Both the position numbers and the translations under genes were made by a program. Positions 55,801 through 63,773 of a stretch of DNA of 64,000 nucleotides are shown one piece after another. Source of the stretch: Paenibacillus psychroresistens. GTDB taxonomy: Bacteria; Bacillota; Bacilli; Paenibacillales; NBRC-103111. The notes beneath the pieces are model-generated. The model saw only the letters and a program-made list of their open reading frames with translations, did no database searches and was not told the DNA's origin. How positions within the stretch are numbered: the first letter of the stretch is position 1; every line of letters begins with the position of its first letter. The stretch lies in the NCBI RefSeq assembly GCF_009728935.1, contig NZ_CP034235.1:4998001-5062000 (forward strand). Direction: 5' to 3'.

Positions 55801-56044
55801 TTTTCTCATCCTCCACTTCTTCATTGTTATCATAAGGGGTAAATGTAAATACTTCTGTGATATCTCTTTTAAATACAAAGGCAATTTCAAAAGCTAGATC
55901 AAGAGAAGGAGAAAACTTGTCGTTTTCAATAGCAGCAACAGTTTGTCTCGTTACATTCAACCGTTTTGCTAAGTCAGATTGTGTCCAACGATGCTCTGCA
56001 CGAAGTACGTAAATTGTGTTCCTAGTGTAACCACTTTGATTCAA
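55793..56044 (-). CDS. XRE-family transcriptional regulator
   Basis: A small HTH regulator (YVLRAEHRWTQSDLAKRL, then VTRQTVAAIENDKFSPSL, the pattern of YgzD-like proteins). I place the start at the TTG at 56044, because AAAGGAG lies upstream of it inside the longer frame, which opens with an ATG at 56065 that has no ribosome site. It overlaps the membrane gene by 8 bp, so the two are coupled. Confidence 0.8.
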   Translation of the reverse strand: MNQSGYTRNTIYVLRAEHRWTQSDLAKRLNVTRQTVAAIENDKFSPSLDLAFEIAFVFKRDITEVFTFTPYDNNEEVEDEKNE

Positions 56045-56326
56045 GTTGTAATTCACTCCTTTCAATTACATTGTACATATTCAATAACAATATGTAAAGT
56101 TAAATTAACATTTTGTATTAAAAAGATAACTTTTTGTTCCGGTATATTAACTTTTAAACTTGTAGTTTTTATTTTTTAAAAAAAACGTTACTTAGTCAAT
56201 TCGACATAGTAACGCTCTGCTTTCTATTGTATATTCCAGAATGAAGAAGATAAAGTCTATGCCATGCTAGTACTATCTCTGATTACCAAAAAAAAGAGGC
56301 AACACTAAATCGTCTCCAAACTTAAA
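56045..56326. other. Non-coding stretch upstream of the HTH gene
   Basis: About 280 bp, AT-rich. It should hold the promoter of the HTH/membrane pair; no clear elements were recognised. Confidence 0.4.
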
Positions 56327-56880
56327 TTAATTACCCAATCGGAGTTTTGTAATGTCCCTAGCTTCCCCCATTGTAGAGCACGTAAATAATGTATCTAACA
56401 TGCACCACACTTGATTGGATGGGTAAACATTCCTGGTTTTCACTTCTTTGCTTGGGGCAAAACCAGACCTTAAATGATACATGAAACTAGGGCTCCATTC
56501 TTCGTCCTTTGCCTCAGGAAAAACCTTGCTCATATTAGTGACAATTTCATAATTTTCAATGTGATGAATGCTTTTGCATAGTCATCAGACCTCCTAAATA
56601 AACATTCAATTCAAGTAGTAACCGTTTTTCAGCATGTGTACTATCACTATAAGCAATCTTGGAATAATCATAAACGTCCTTCCATGTAATTACATCTACT
56701 GGGATGCCACTAACTATCTTTAAAACACGGTTATCGGCAAACTCTTTGCTGCATTCACTAAATACGATTAGTCGCTTAATAGGACATAGGCTTTTTCAGG
56801 ATGAACAACTTCACGCATCATTGCATAGATGGAATGAAAGCTTAAGTAATAATTAAACCAAATCTTTGCTACAAGCGGTA
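56327..56880 (-). pseudogene. Decayed gene of unknown function
   Basis: Three consecutive readable pieces on the minus strand: one reading WFNYYLSFHSIYAMMREVVH to a stop, one reading RLIVFSECSKEFADNRVL and ITWKDVYDYSKIAYSD to a stop near 56545, and one (SKVFPEAKDEEWSPSFMYHL) to the stop at 56327. Each looks like real protein but the frames change, so one gene was broken at least twice. Family not recognised. Confidence 0.6.
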
Positions 56881-57018
56881 ATAAATATTTGCCTAAGAAT
56901 ATTTAAGGAGAACAAGACCTTTTCGTTTTTCTTTTTTTATTTTCCCGTTTAGATTATCTCCTGTTATCTTCTGTTTTCTTTAAGTACTCCCCATCATCTT
57001 CAGTATCACTTTCAAATT
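56881..57018. other. Non-coding right-end stretch of the island
   Basis: T-rich with repeated TCTTCTGTT-like words; no gene. Confidence 0.45.
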
Positions 57019-57037
57019 TTGTTACCGTATTGTTACC
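57019..57037. promoter_or_regulatory. Right arm-type integrase site candidate
   Basis: TTGTTACC at 57019-57026 and 57030-57037, an 11-bp step, 96 bp inside the right att core. It mirrors the left pair at 25035-25053 (TTGTTACC-nnA-TTGTTACCG in both). Confidence 0.65.
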
Positions 57038-57087
57038 GCAAATAACTCAAAGCTAATTTTAATATCCACAAACTAATTATTCCCAAC

Positions 57088-57113
57088 AAAAAAACCCTTA
57101 TAGACTAAGGGTT
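57088..57113 (-). terminator. Intrinsic terminator downstream of tRNA-Ala
   Basis: On the minus strand AACCCTTA-GTCTA-TAAGGGTT then seven T residues, 17 bp after the tRNA 3' end. It replaces the older terminator still seen next to att copies 1 and 2, so it came with the island. Confidence 0.85.
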
Positions 57114-57129
57114 CGTGTCAATTAATATT

Positions 57130-57205
57130 TGGTGGAGTCTAGGGGGATCGAACCCCTGACCTCATCACTGCCAGCGATGCGCTCTCCCAGCTGAGCTAAG
57201 ACCCC
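57130..57205 (-). tRNA. tRNA-Ala (anticodon GGC)
   Basis: A complete 76-nt cloverleaf with encoded CCA. The acceptor stem GGGGTCT/AGACTCC contains the G3-U70 pair that defines alanine tRNAs. The anticodon loop CTGGCAG gives GGC; the T-loop GTTCGATCC is canonical. Its 3' half is the integration target of the island to the left. Confidence 0.97.
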
Positions 57206-57260
57206 GAATATTACCGTGGAAGGTAATACAATTCTAATGTCGCGTGAAGCGACAAAACCG

Positions 57261-57290
57261 ATGATACCACAGGGTGAAAGCATCTGTCAA
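57261..57290 (-). promoter_or_regulatory. Promoter of tRNA-Ala
   Basis: On the minus strand TTGACA (57285-57290), 18 bp, TATCAT (57261-57266) with a TG extended element just before it. The distance to the tRNA 5' end is 55 bp. Confidence 0.8.
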
Positions 57291-57331
57291 TGAGTTGGTA
57301 AATATAGGCTCACCGATGGTTCAACGGCTGC

Positions 57332-57796
57332 TTATTCGGTTTGATGCTTGACTAGAATATGTGTGAGTTCTTTCATAAACATGTTGATATCTTTAAATTG
57401 ACGGTAGACGGATGCAAAACGAACATAAGCGACTTCATCTACTACATAAATCAATTCCATAAGAATTTCGCCAATGGCACGGCTTTCTACTTCGGCTTGA
57501 GCTGTGTTGCGGACTTGCTTCTCAACTTCGGCTACAATAGCTTCTAAGTTCTCAGCGGTTACTGGACGCTTCTCACAGGCACGAATGAGACCGCGCATAA
57601 GCTTGTCCCTACTGAATTCTTCACGGCTGCCATCTTTTTTAATGACCATTAATGGAGTTTCTTCAATCATTTCAAATGTAGTGAACCGGCGAAAGCACTG
57701 CTCGCACTCTCTTCTACGTCGTATTGATTTGTTCTCATTAGCTGAACGGGAATCCAAAACTTTAGTGCCTGCAAAATCACAATAAGGGCATTTCAC
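57332..57796 (-). CDS. nrdR: Transcriptional repressor NrdR
   Basis: A 154-residue repressor of ribonucleotide-reductase genes. A zinc ribbon (C3-PY-C6 and C31-EQ-C34) precedes an ATP-cone domain (PLMVIKKDGSREEFSRDKL) that senses ATP/dATP. The length is standard. I start at a GTG at 57796, since the VKCPYC start is universal in the family; the frame open to 57871 is an artefact. Its nrd boxes and target operon are outside the window. Confidence 0.96.
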   Translation of the reverse strand: MKCPYCDFAGTKVLDSRSANENKSIRRRRECEQCFRRFTTFEMIEETPLMVIKKDGSREEFSRDKLMRGLIRACEKRPVTAENLEAIVAEVEKQVRNTAQAEVESRAIGEILMELIYVVDEVAYVRFASVYRQFKDINMFMKELTHILVKHQTE

Positions 57797-57839
57797 TTTT
57801 GCCTTCACTCCTTCATATTTAGAATTCCAAAGGTTTCCT

Positions 57840-57868
57840 GTATTGAGTTTCGAATATTGCACATAATA
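57840..57868 (+). promoter_or_regulatory. Possible sigma-G promoter of the spore protein gene
   Basis: GTATT, 17 bp, then CATAATA, which fits the sigma-G -10 consensus CATnnTA fully and the -35 partly. It lies 33 bp before the ATG at 57901. Confidence 0.5.
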
Positions 57869-57900
57869 CATTTACCAACCGATAAGGAGGTGAAACACAC

Positions 57901-58125
57901 ATGGCTTCAGGACAAAATCGCAGCAGCAATTCACTAGTTGTACCACAAGCAAGTCAAGCTTTAGACCAATTGAAATACGAAGTGGCTCAAGAGTTAGGAA
58001 TCCAGATCCCACAAGATGGTTATTATGGGAACATGGTAACTCGTGACACAGGTACGATTGGTGGTAACATCACACGTCGTCTTGTACAAATCGCTGAGCA
58101 ACAACTAGCTGGTCAATTTAAATAG
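57901..58125 (+). CDS. Alpha/beta-type small acid-soluble spore protein
   Basis: A 74-residue SASP that coats and protects DNA in dormant spores. Both family signatures are present: LDQLKYEVAQELGI with the germination-protease site, and GNITRRLVQIAEQQL. AAGGAGG lies before the ATG. It is transcribed apart from its neighbours and ends in a terminator. Confidence 0.96.
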   Translation: MASGQNRSSNSLVVPQASQALDQLKYEVAQELGIQIPQDGYYGNMVTRDTGTIGGNITRRLVQIAEQQLAGQFK

Positions 58126-58150
58126 TTCTTTTCTATTGTGAAGCATTTGG

Positions 58151-58193
58151 AAGCATTGGGCAAGCATTTTTAATGCTTGTCCGGTGCTTTCTT
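58151..58193. terminator. Intrinsic terminator between the spore protein and lytic transglycosylase genes
   Basis: AGCATTGGGCAAGCATT-TTT-AATGCTTGTCCGGTGCT with a following TTTCTT; it lies between two convergent genes and probably serves mainly the plus strand. Confidence 0.75.
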
Positions 58194-58217
58194 ACATATA
58201 ATTGTGGAAAAAGATTG

Positions 58218-58775
58218 TTACATATAGATTTTCTGGTATTTTTTATAATAATAAACGACTCGATCCACATATTTCCTAGTTTCCCAGAAGCGAATCTGGT
58301 CGATGCTTTCCAATTTACCATCCCATATGTTGGATTCACGCCATTTACTGACATTGCCAGGACCTGCGTTATAAGCAGCTAATACCTCAGCCATATTGCT
58401 ATTAAACTGCTTGTTTAATAAGTTGATGTATTTAGTGCCCATCATGATATTGGATTTAGGTTCGTACAAGGAATCCATCGATAGCTTAGAGAAACCCTCC
58501 ATCTCAAGAATCCATTTTGCCGTATCTGGCATTATCTGCATTAAGCCAACAGCACCCTTGATGGAAATCAACTCCGGCTTATAGTTGCTTTCTACACGTA
58601 TAATCGCTGCAACCAATAAAGGATCTACGCCATATTTGGCCGCGTTAGCTTCGATTGCTTCCCGATATTTAATCGGATACATTATTCTGGCCAGCCAATT
58701 GCTCTGATAATAGAGAATACCAAGCAAGATTACTAAGAGTAGGGTTAGTATATACTTTTTAGGTACAGCTTTCAT
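58218..58775 (-). CDS. Lytic transglycosylase (SLT family), membrane anchored
   Basis: A 185-residue enzyme that cleaves the glycan strands of peptidoglycan to 1,6-anhydro ends. A single N-terminal membrane helix (YILTLLLVILLGILYY) anchors an SLT domain with catalytic E62 (AIIRVESNY) and the family blocks GLMQIMPDTA and AAYNAGPGNV. I start at the ATG at 58775, which overlaps the coaE stop (ATGA). Last gene of the polA-mutM-coaE cluster. Confidence 0.94.
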   Translation of the reverse strand: MKAVPKKYILTLLLVILLGILYYQSNWLARIMYPIKYREAIEANAAKYGVDPLLVAAIIRVESNYKPELISIKGAVGLMQIMPDTAKWILEMEGFSKLSMDSLYEPKSNIMMGTKYINLLNKQFNSNMAEVLAAYNAGPGNVSKWRESNIWDGKLESIDQIRFWETRKYVDRVVYYYKKYQKIYM

Positions 58776-59368
58776 CGCTCTCCCTTTCTCTGCCAAAACA
58801 TTTGGATTTGTTTTTCGGTTTCAGCCAAATCCCCCGAATTATCAATGACTATGTCAGCCAGCTGCTTCTTTTCCTCGATCGGCATTTGCGCTTTCAGCCT
58901 CAGCTTTGCTTCTTCTAAGGTAAGCTTGTCCCGCTCCATCAAACGTTGAAGCTGTAGCTTCTCAGATACATAAACGACCATAACCTTCTGAAAATAACTC
59001 TGCAGCATGGATTCAAATAATAAGGGAACATCCACAACGACTAGTCTATCCGGATCTGCCTCTTCGGCTTTGTGCATTTGGTCCCACATGGCTTGACGTA
59101 TGACTGGGTGTGTAATATCATCCAAATCCTTACGTGCTGTCGGCTCATTAAAAATGATTGCCCCTAATGCTTTACGATGCAATGTACCATCCGGGAAAAT
59201 GACCTCGGGCCCAAATCGATCTGCGATTTGTTGTAGAGCAGGACGTCCTGGCATAACTACTTCGCGCGCAAGCTGGTCGGCATCAATGAGTTTAGCTCCT
59301 AGATGAACCAGCATGGAAGCTACTGTGCTTTTCCCACAGGCAATACCGCCAGTAAGTCCGATATTCAT
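58772..59368 (-). CDS. coaE: Dephospho-CoA kinase
   Basis: A 198-residue enzyme for the last step of coenzyme A synthesis, phosphorylating the 3'-OH of dephospho-CoA. P-loop GGIACGKST (7-15), IDADQLAREVV and a lid region (RDKLTLEEAKLRL) are typical. Start and mutM stop overlap as TAATG. Confidence 0.96.
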   Translation of the reverse strand: MNIGLTGGIACGKSTVASMLVHLGAKLIDADQLAREVVMPGRPALQQIADRFGPEVIFPDGTLHRKALGAIIFNEPTARKDLDDITHPVIRQAMWDQMHKAEEADPDRLVVVDVPLLFESMLQSYFQKVMVVYVSEKLQLQRLMERDKLTLEEAKLRLKAQMPIEEKKQLADIVIDNSGDLAETEKQIQMFWQRKGER

Positions 59369-60204
59369 TAGCTCGGCTCCTTAGGCTGGCATTGAGGACA
59401 ATAATGGGTTCCCCGTCCACCTACCACAATTTTCTCGATCAAGCTGCCGCATTCTTCACAAGGTTCCCCTTTACGTCCATAAACCTGCAATTGCTGCTGA
59501 AACATCCCCATTTCACCTTGTCCATTTACATAGGATTTGATCGAGGAGCCTCCTGCTTCTACTGCTGCTTGTAAAGTCACAACAATCGCAGTGTGCAGCT
59601 TGCGCAGCTCTAACTCGGTTAGCTTATTCGTTTCTCGTTCTGAGAAGATCCCTGCTCTATATAGTGACTCATCCACGTAAATATTACCTAATCCAACAAT
59701 AAATTCTTGATTCAGCAAAAGCGGTTTAATCTTAGTGGAACGATGAGCAATTCGAGCATGAAAAACTTCATAAGTAAACGACTCATCCAGTGGTTCCAGT
59801 CCAAGCTTATGCAAGGGCTTCATAATTAATTCATCGCCTGTTGCGAATAAATGCATGGTTCCAAATTGCCGTACATCCTTATAGCGCAGCTGAGTACCGT
59901 CTGTAAAATAAAACACAACATGCGTATGCTTCTCTATGGGTTCATCCTCTTGGTGTAAGCCATAACGGCCTTCCATCCTTAGATGGGATACCATTACAAT
60001 TTCATCGAGAATGAATCGAATAAATTTGCCTCTACGCTCTATTCGATGGATTAATTGATTCTCAAGTGCTGCTGTAAATTGCTCGGGCTCAACAGGACGT
60101 TGAATGATCCGATTTAGTAATACCTCGACACGTTGAATTCTTTTGCCGCCAACGAGTTGGTTTAAGGTTCGAACTACGGTTTCTACTTCCGGTAATTCAG
60201 GCAT
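59368..60204 (-). CDS. mutM: Formamidopyrimidine-DNA glycosylase
   Basis: A 278-residue base-excision enzyme for 8-oxoguanine. N-terminal PELPEVETVVR provides the catalytic proline, E3 and helical core. The helix-two-turn-helix has GLGNIYVDE, and the C-terminal zinc finger is CEECG...CPQC. AAAGGAG precedes the ATG. It follows polA by 21 bp, the usual Bacillota order polA-mutM-coaE. Confidence 0.97.
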   Translation of the reverse strand: MPELPEVETVVRTLNQLVGGKRIQRVEVLLNRIIQRPVEPEQFTAALENQLIHRIERRGKFIRFILDEIVMVSHLRMEGRYGLHQEDEPIEKHTHVVFYFTDGTQLRYKDVRQFGTMHLFATGDELIMKPLHKLGLEPLDESFTYEVFHARIAHRSTKIKPLLLNQEFIVGLGNIYVDESLYRAGIFSERETNKLTELELRKLHTAIVVTLQAAVEAGGSSIKSYVNGQGEMGMFQQQLQVYGRKGEPCEECGSLIEKIVVGGRGTHYCPQCQPKEPS

Positions 60205-60225
60205 GATTTGTAAACTCCTTTTAAA

Positions 60226-62904
60226 TTACTTCGCTTCATACCAGCTGGCACCCGAATTTACGTCCACCTTCATGGGCACACTAAGCTCAAGAGCATGCTC
60301 CATAACCTCAGGTACAATCCGCTGCATAATCTCCATCTCTTCCAATGGAACTTCGAAAACAAGCTCATCATGGACTTGAAGCAGCATACGGCTTGCCAGT
60401 TTTTCTTGACGCAGCCGTTCGTCCATCTGGACCATGGCCAGCTTAATAATATCTGCAGCTGTACCTTGAATCGGCGTATTCATTGCTGTCCGTTCCGCGA
60501 ACGAACGTAAATTGAAATTGGAATGGGCGATGTCGGTTAGATAACGGCGTCTCTTGAGCATGGTCGTTACAAAACCATCTTGACGGGCTTGTTTAACTAT
60601 ATCATCCATATAACGGCGTACCCCTTGGAATACGGCAAAATATTGCTCGATAAACTTCGCAGCATCGGCTCGGGTGATATCTAAATTCTGTGAAAGACCA
60701 TAATCACTAATGCCATACACAATCCCGAAATTAACAGCTTTAGCTTGTCTGCGCATATTGGAATCAACGGCTGATGCCTCAACTCCGAACACATCCATCG
60801 CTGTTTTCGTATGAATATCTAAATTTGTATGAAAGGCTTCCATCATGTTCTCATCCTGTGAAATATGGGCAAGCACACGTAATTCAATTTGCGAGTAATC
60901 CGCTGCGAGTATCGACCAGCCCGTTTGATGAGGAACGAATACCTTGCGTATTTTGCGTCCTTCTTCTAGACGTACAGGGATATTCTGCAGGTTTGGAAAT
61001 TGACTGCTTAAGCGACCGGTTGCCGCGATGGTTTGTTTGAAATAAGTATGAATTTTTCCGGTTGCCGGTTTAATTTCTTTCAAGAGTCCTTCAACATAAG
61101 TCGATTGAAGCTTAGCAAGCTGCCGATAAAGCAAGATGTGCTTAACAATATCATGCTTCGATTCCAACCATTCTAAAACCTCAACATTGGTCGAGTAGCC
61201 TGTTTTCGTTTTCTTATATACGGGCAGCTTCAAGCGATCGAATAAAATCTCACCCATCTGCTTAGGGGAATTAATATTAAACTCTCCGCCTGCATGCTGA
61301 TGAATTTGAATAATAAGCTCATCCAGCTTAATAGCAAGCTGTTCACCCAGCTTTTTCAGCTCATCTTTATTAACTTTAATGCCCTTTAGCTCCATGGAAG
61401 CAAGTACAGTAGAAAGCGGAAGCTCCAGATCATGGTAAAGCTGGCTCATTTCATTCTTCTCCAGCTCTTTCTCGAGAATATCAGCAAGCTGATAAATCAC
61501 ATTTGCTTTGCGGCATAGATGTTCGCTAAGCGCAGCCTGCTGTGGAAGAATGAATTTAGCACCCTTCCCGTATATATCCTCGTCGGCTCGTATACCGGAT
61601 ACTCCGTATTTAGAACAAATGGAGTGCAGCGTATGACTGGTCTCCGTTGGATCCAACAAATAAGCAGCAAGCAAAATACAGGATTTAACGCCTTTAATCT
61701 CAATACCCTTCCAGCCCATTACAATTTCAGAGCGATGTAAATCATATAATTTTTTGGGAATCTTGTCATCTGCCAACCATTTCCTAATCTCTGTTGCTTC
61801 ATTTGAAAGCAATAAAGAAACTGGTAAATAGAAGGTTTGAGCTTCCGAGTAAAATGAAAGTCCGATCAATTCTGCCGCATTTGGATTATCGCCAATCGAT
61901 TCAACATGGATTGCTTGCACCTTAGGCAAGGCTGCTACGAGATCAGTTAGGCTAATTTCAAAGTCTATAGCTGGATCTGGCTTTAAAGCTGCTGTAGCCC
62001 AAGTTAAACTCTCTTGCTCTGCATCGAGCTCGTCCGAAACGCCACCAGACAAGTCCATTTTATCAATTAATGATCTAAATTCAAGCTTACGAAAGAGCGT
62101 CGCTACCGCTTGCCCATCATACCCATCATATTGAAGCTGTTCCAAGGTCTGCTCTAGAGGCACCTCACGAAAGATAGTCGCCAGCGACTTGCTCATCCGC
62201 GCATTATCCGCATGCTCAGCTATTTTCTCGCCCATTTTGCCTGTAATCTCGCCAACATGTGCTAAAACCTCTTCAACTGATCCATATTCCTGCAAAAGCT
62301 TAATGGCTGTTTTCTCGCCGACTCCAGGCACTCCTGGAATATTATCGGATTTATCACCCATTAACCCTTTTAAATCGATGATTTGCAGCGGACTTAAGCC
62401 ATACTTCTCTTTGATTTCATTCTTATCATAAAGATCAACCTCGCTGATCCCTTTGCGGGTTATGGCAATTTTTACATTATCGGAAGCAAGCTGAAGCATA
62501 TCCTTATCTCCGGATACGACAATGACCTCCATCCCTTGATCATCTGCCATCCGCGTCAAGGTTCCAATGATATCATCGGCCTCATAACCAGCAAGCTCAT
62601 ATTGCGGGATACTAAACGCTTTCAGCAATTCTCTGATTAGAGGAAATTGCTCTGAAAGCTCAGGAGGAGTCTTAGCTCTCCCACCTTTATACTCTTTATA
62701 TTCACTATGTCGAAACGTCACTTTGCCCGCGTCGAATGCAACGAGAAAATGCGTTGGCTTCTGCTCATCCATCAATCTCAAAAGCATCGTTGTAAATCCG
62801 AAAACCGCATTCGTATGCAGGCCGCTCGAATTACTAAGTAACGGTAATGCAAAAAAAGCACGAAAAGCAATACTGTTTCCATCAATCAAAATCAGTTTAC
62901 TCAT
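60226..62904 (-). CDS. polA: DNA polymerase I
   Basis: An 892-residue polymerase. The N-terminal 5'-3' exonuclease domain (LILIDGNSIAFRAFFAL, VVSGDKDMLQLA) is followed by a 3'-5' exonuclease-like domain that is degenerate, as in most Bacillota, and a family A polymerase domain with SQIELRVLAHIS, RRQAKAVNFGIVYG and QVHDELVFE. I start at the ATG at 62904 with AAGGGGTG upstream; the frame open to 62985 adds 27 residues without support. Confidence 0.96.
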   Translation of the reverse strand: MSKLILIDGNSIAFRAFFALPLLSNSSGLHTNAVFGFTTMLLRLMDEQKPTHFLVAFDAGKVTFRHSEYKEYKGGRAKTPPELSEQFPLIRELLKAFSIPQYELAGYEADDIIGTLTRMADDQGMEVIVVSGDKDMLQLASDNVKIAITRKGISEVDLYDKNEIKEKYGLSPLQIIDLKGLMGDKSDNIPGVPGVGEKTAIKLLQEYGSVEEVLAHVGEITGKMGEKIAEHADNARMSKSLATIFREVPLEQTLEQLQYDGYDGQAVATLFRKLEFRSLIDKMDLSGGVSDELDAEQESLTWATAALKPDPAIDFEISLTDLVAALPKVQAIHVESIGDNPNAAELIGLSFYSEAQTFYLPVSLLLSNEATEIRKWLADDKIPKKLYDLHRSEIVMGWKGIEIKGVKSCILLAAYLLDPTETSHTLHSICSKYGVSGIRADEDIYGKGAKFILPQQAALSEHLCRKANVIYQLADILEKELEKNEMSQLYHDLELPLSTVLASMELKGIKVNKDELKKLGEQLAIKLDELIIQIHQHAGGEFNINSPKQMGEILFDRLKLPVYKKTKTGYSTNVEVLEWLESKHDIVKHILLYRQLAKLQSTYVEGLLKEIKPATGKIHTYFKQTIAATGRLSSQFPNLQNIPVRLEEGRKIRKVFVPHQTGWSILAADYSQIELRVLAHISQDENMMEAFHTNLDIHTKTAMDVFGVEASAVDSNMRRQAKAVNFGIVYGISDYGLSQNLDITRADAAKFIEQYFAVFQGVRRYMDDIVKQARQDGFVTTMLKRRRYLTDIAHSNFNLRSFAERTAMNTPIQGTAADIIKLAMVQMDERLRQEKLASRMLLQVHDELVFEVPLEEMEIMQRIVPEVMEHALELSVPMKVDVNSGASWYEAK

Positions 62905-63020
62905 TGGACACCCCTTCAGCGATAAGCATATGGTTATCATATCACACGTAGACGGTCGGATAAAACCTTTTTGCTCTGCATACATATAGAGAGTGATTAT
63001 ACAGGAGGTGTGAGCAACAG

Positions 63021-63773
63021 ATGACGCGTTTGTATTCGCCAGAGCTGAAGAAGGTTATTTTCTTCGACATGAATCGAACCTTATTGGATCCCCAGCAGTC
63101 ATTTCGTGACAGCTTTCACGAAACACTGCAAGAATATACGGGAAGATGGCAGCAGAACGATGCTTTTTCACCCGAGAAGGTCTTTCAAGCTTACACCGAG
63201 CAATGGCAAAAACAAAGGCGGGCAAAGAAGAATACCAAAGTTCCGCTAGAACAAATTCGTCTTGCTTGTTTAACCCATGCCTTTCAACCTTTGCCTATTC
63301 CTAATAAGGAACGTTTCCTCCGAACTTTTTGGCAGCAAACAAAGTCCAAACAAGACCAATCTCCAAGGTTGTTCAAGGATGTACGTGAAACCTTGGAACA
63401 GCTAAGTGACAAATCCTACAAGCTCGCTATTATTAGCAATGGCAGTAAGCCTAAGCAAGAACAGCAGCTAAAGCTTTTAAAGCTGCAATCGCTTATTCCC
63501 GAGCAGCATTTATTCAGCTCTCAGCAAGGTGGCGTGCGTAAACCAAATCCGCAAATATTTCGTCATGCCTTGCAGACCTTGCGCATCCCAGCTGCACAAG
63601 CAATCATGGTCGGCGACTCTTGGAACAATGACATTGTTGGTGCAGTTAGCTCAGGAATGGATGCCATTTGGATTCGACCGCTCCACAATCACAAACAAAG
63701 CCCCCAGCGGAAGCTTGGGAGCCGACAAGTAATGATTATTCGCCATTTCAGTGAGCTGAATTCACTTCTTTAA
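63021..63773 (+). CDS. HAD-superfamily hydrolase-like protein with altered motif I
   Basis: A 250-residue protein with the HAD fold order: motif I FFDMNRTLLD (about 15-24), motif II LAIISNGSK, motif III lysine (GGVRKPNPQIF) and motif IV MVGDSWNNDIVG. Phosphatases of the family have DxD in motif I; here the second aspartate is asparagine (D-M-N-R-T), so the general acid is missing. Either a different reaction or loss of activity is possible. AGGAGGTG lies before the ATG. Divergent from polA and convergent with the gene at 63748. Confidence 0.85.
   Translation: MTRLYSPELKKVIFFDMNRTLLDPQQSFRDSFHETLQEYTGRWQQNDAFSPEKVFQAYTEQWQKQRRAKKNTKVPLEQIRLACLTHAFQPLPIPNKERFLRTFWQQTKSKQDQSPRLFKDVRETLEQLSDKSYKLAIISNGSKPKQEQQLKLLKLQSLIPEQHLFSSQQGGVRKPNPQIFRHALQTLRIPAAQAIMVGDSWNNDIVGAVSSGMDAIWIRPLHNHKQSPQRKLGSRQVMIIRHFSELNSLL

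Larger units (their letters stand above)
24877..57178. mobile_element. 32-kb integrative genomic island in tRNA-Ala(GGC)
   Basis: Bounded by identical 46-bp copies of the tRNA-Ala 3' half and by matching pairs of TTGTTACC, 11 bp apart, just inside each end. It carries an excisionase-like gene and a tyrosine integrase (50644-52097), a second tyrosine recombinase (48847-49803) and many defence-type genes, and is visibly more AT-rich than both flanks. No relaxase, coupling ATPase, replication gene or phage structural gene was seen, so it would need help to transfer. A decayed att-like copy at 52548 shows that it may be a composite of two insertions. Confidence 0.85.

Noticed and set aside
24877..57178. 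Prophage
   Set aside because: No capsid, portal, terminase, tail or lysis gene was found in the island.
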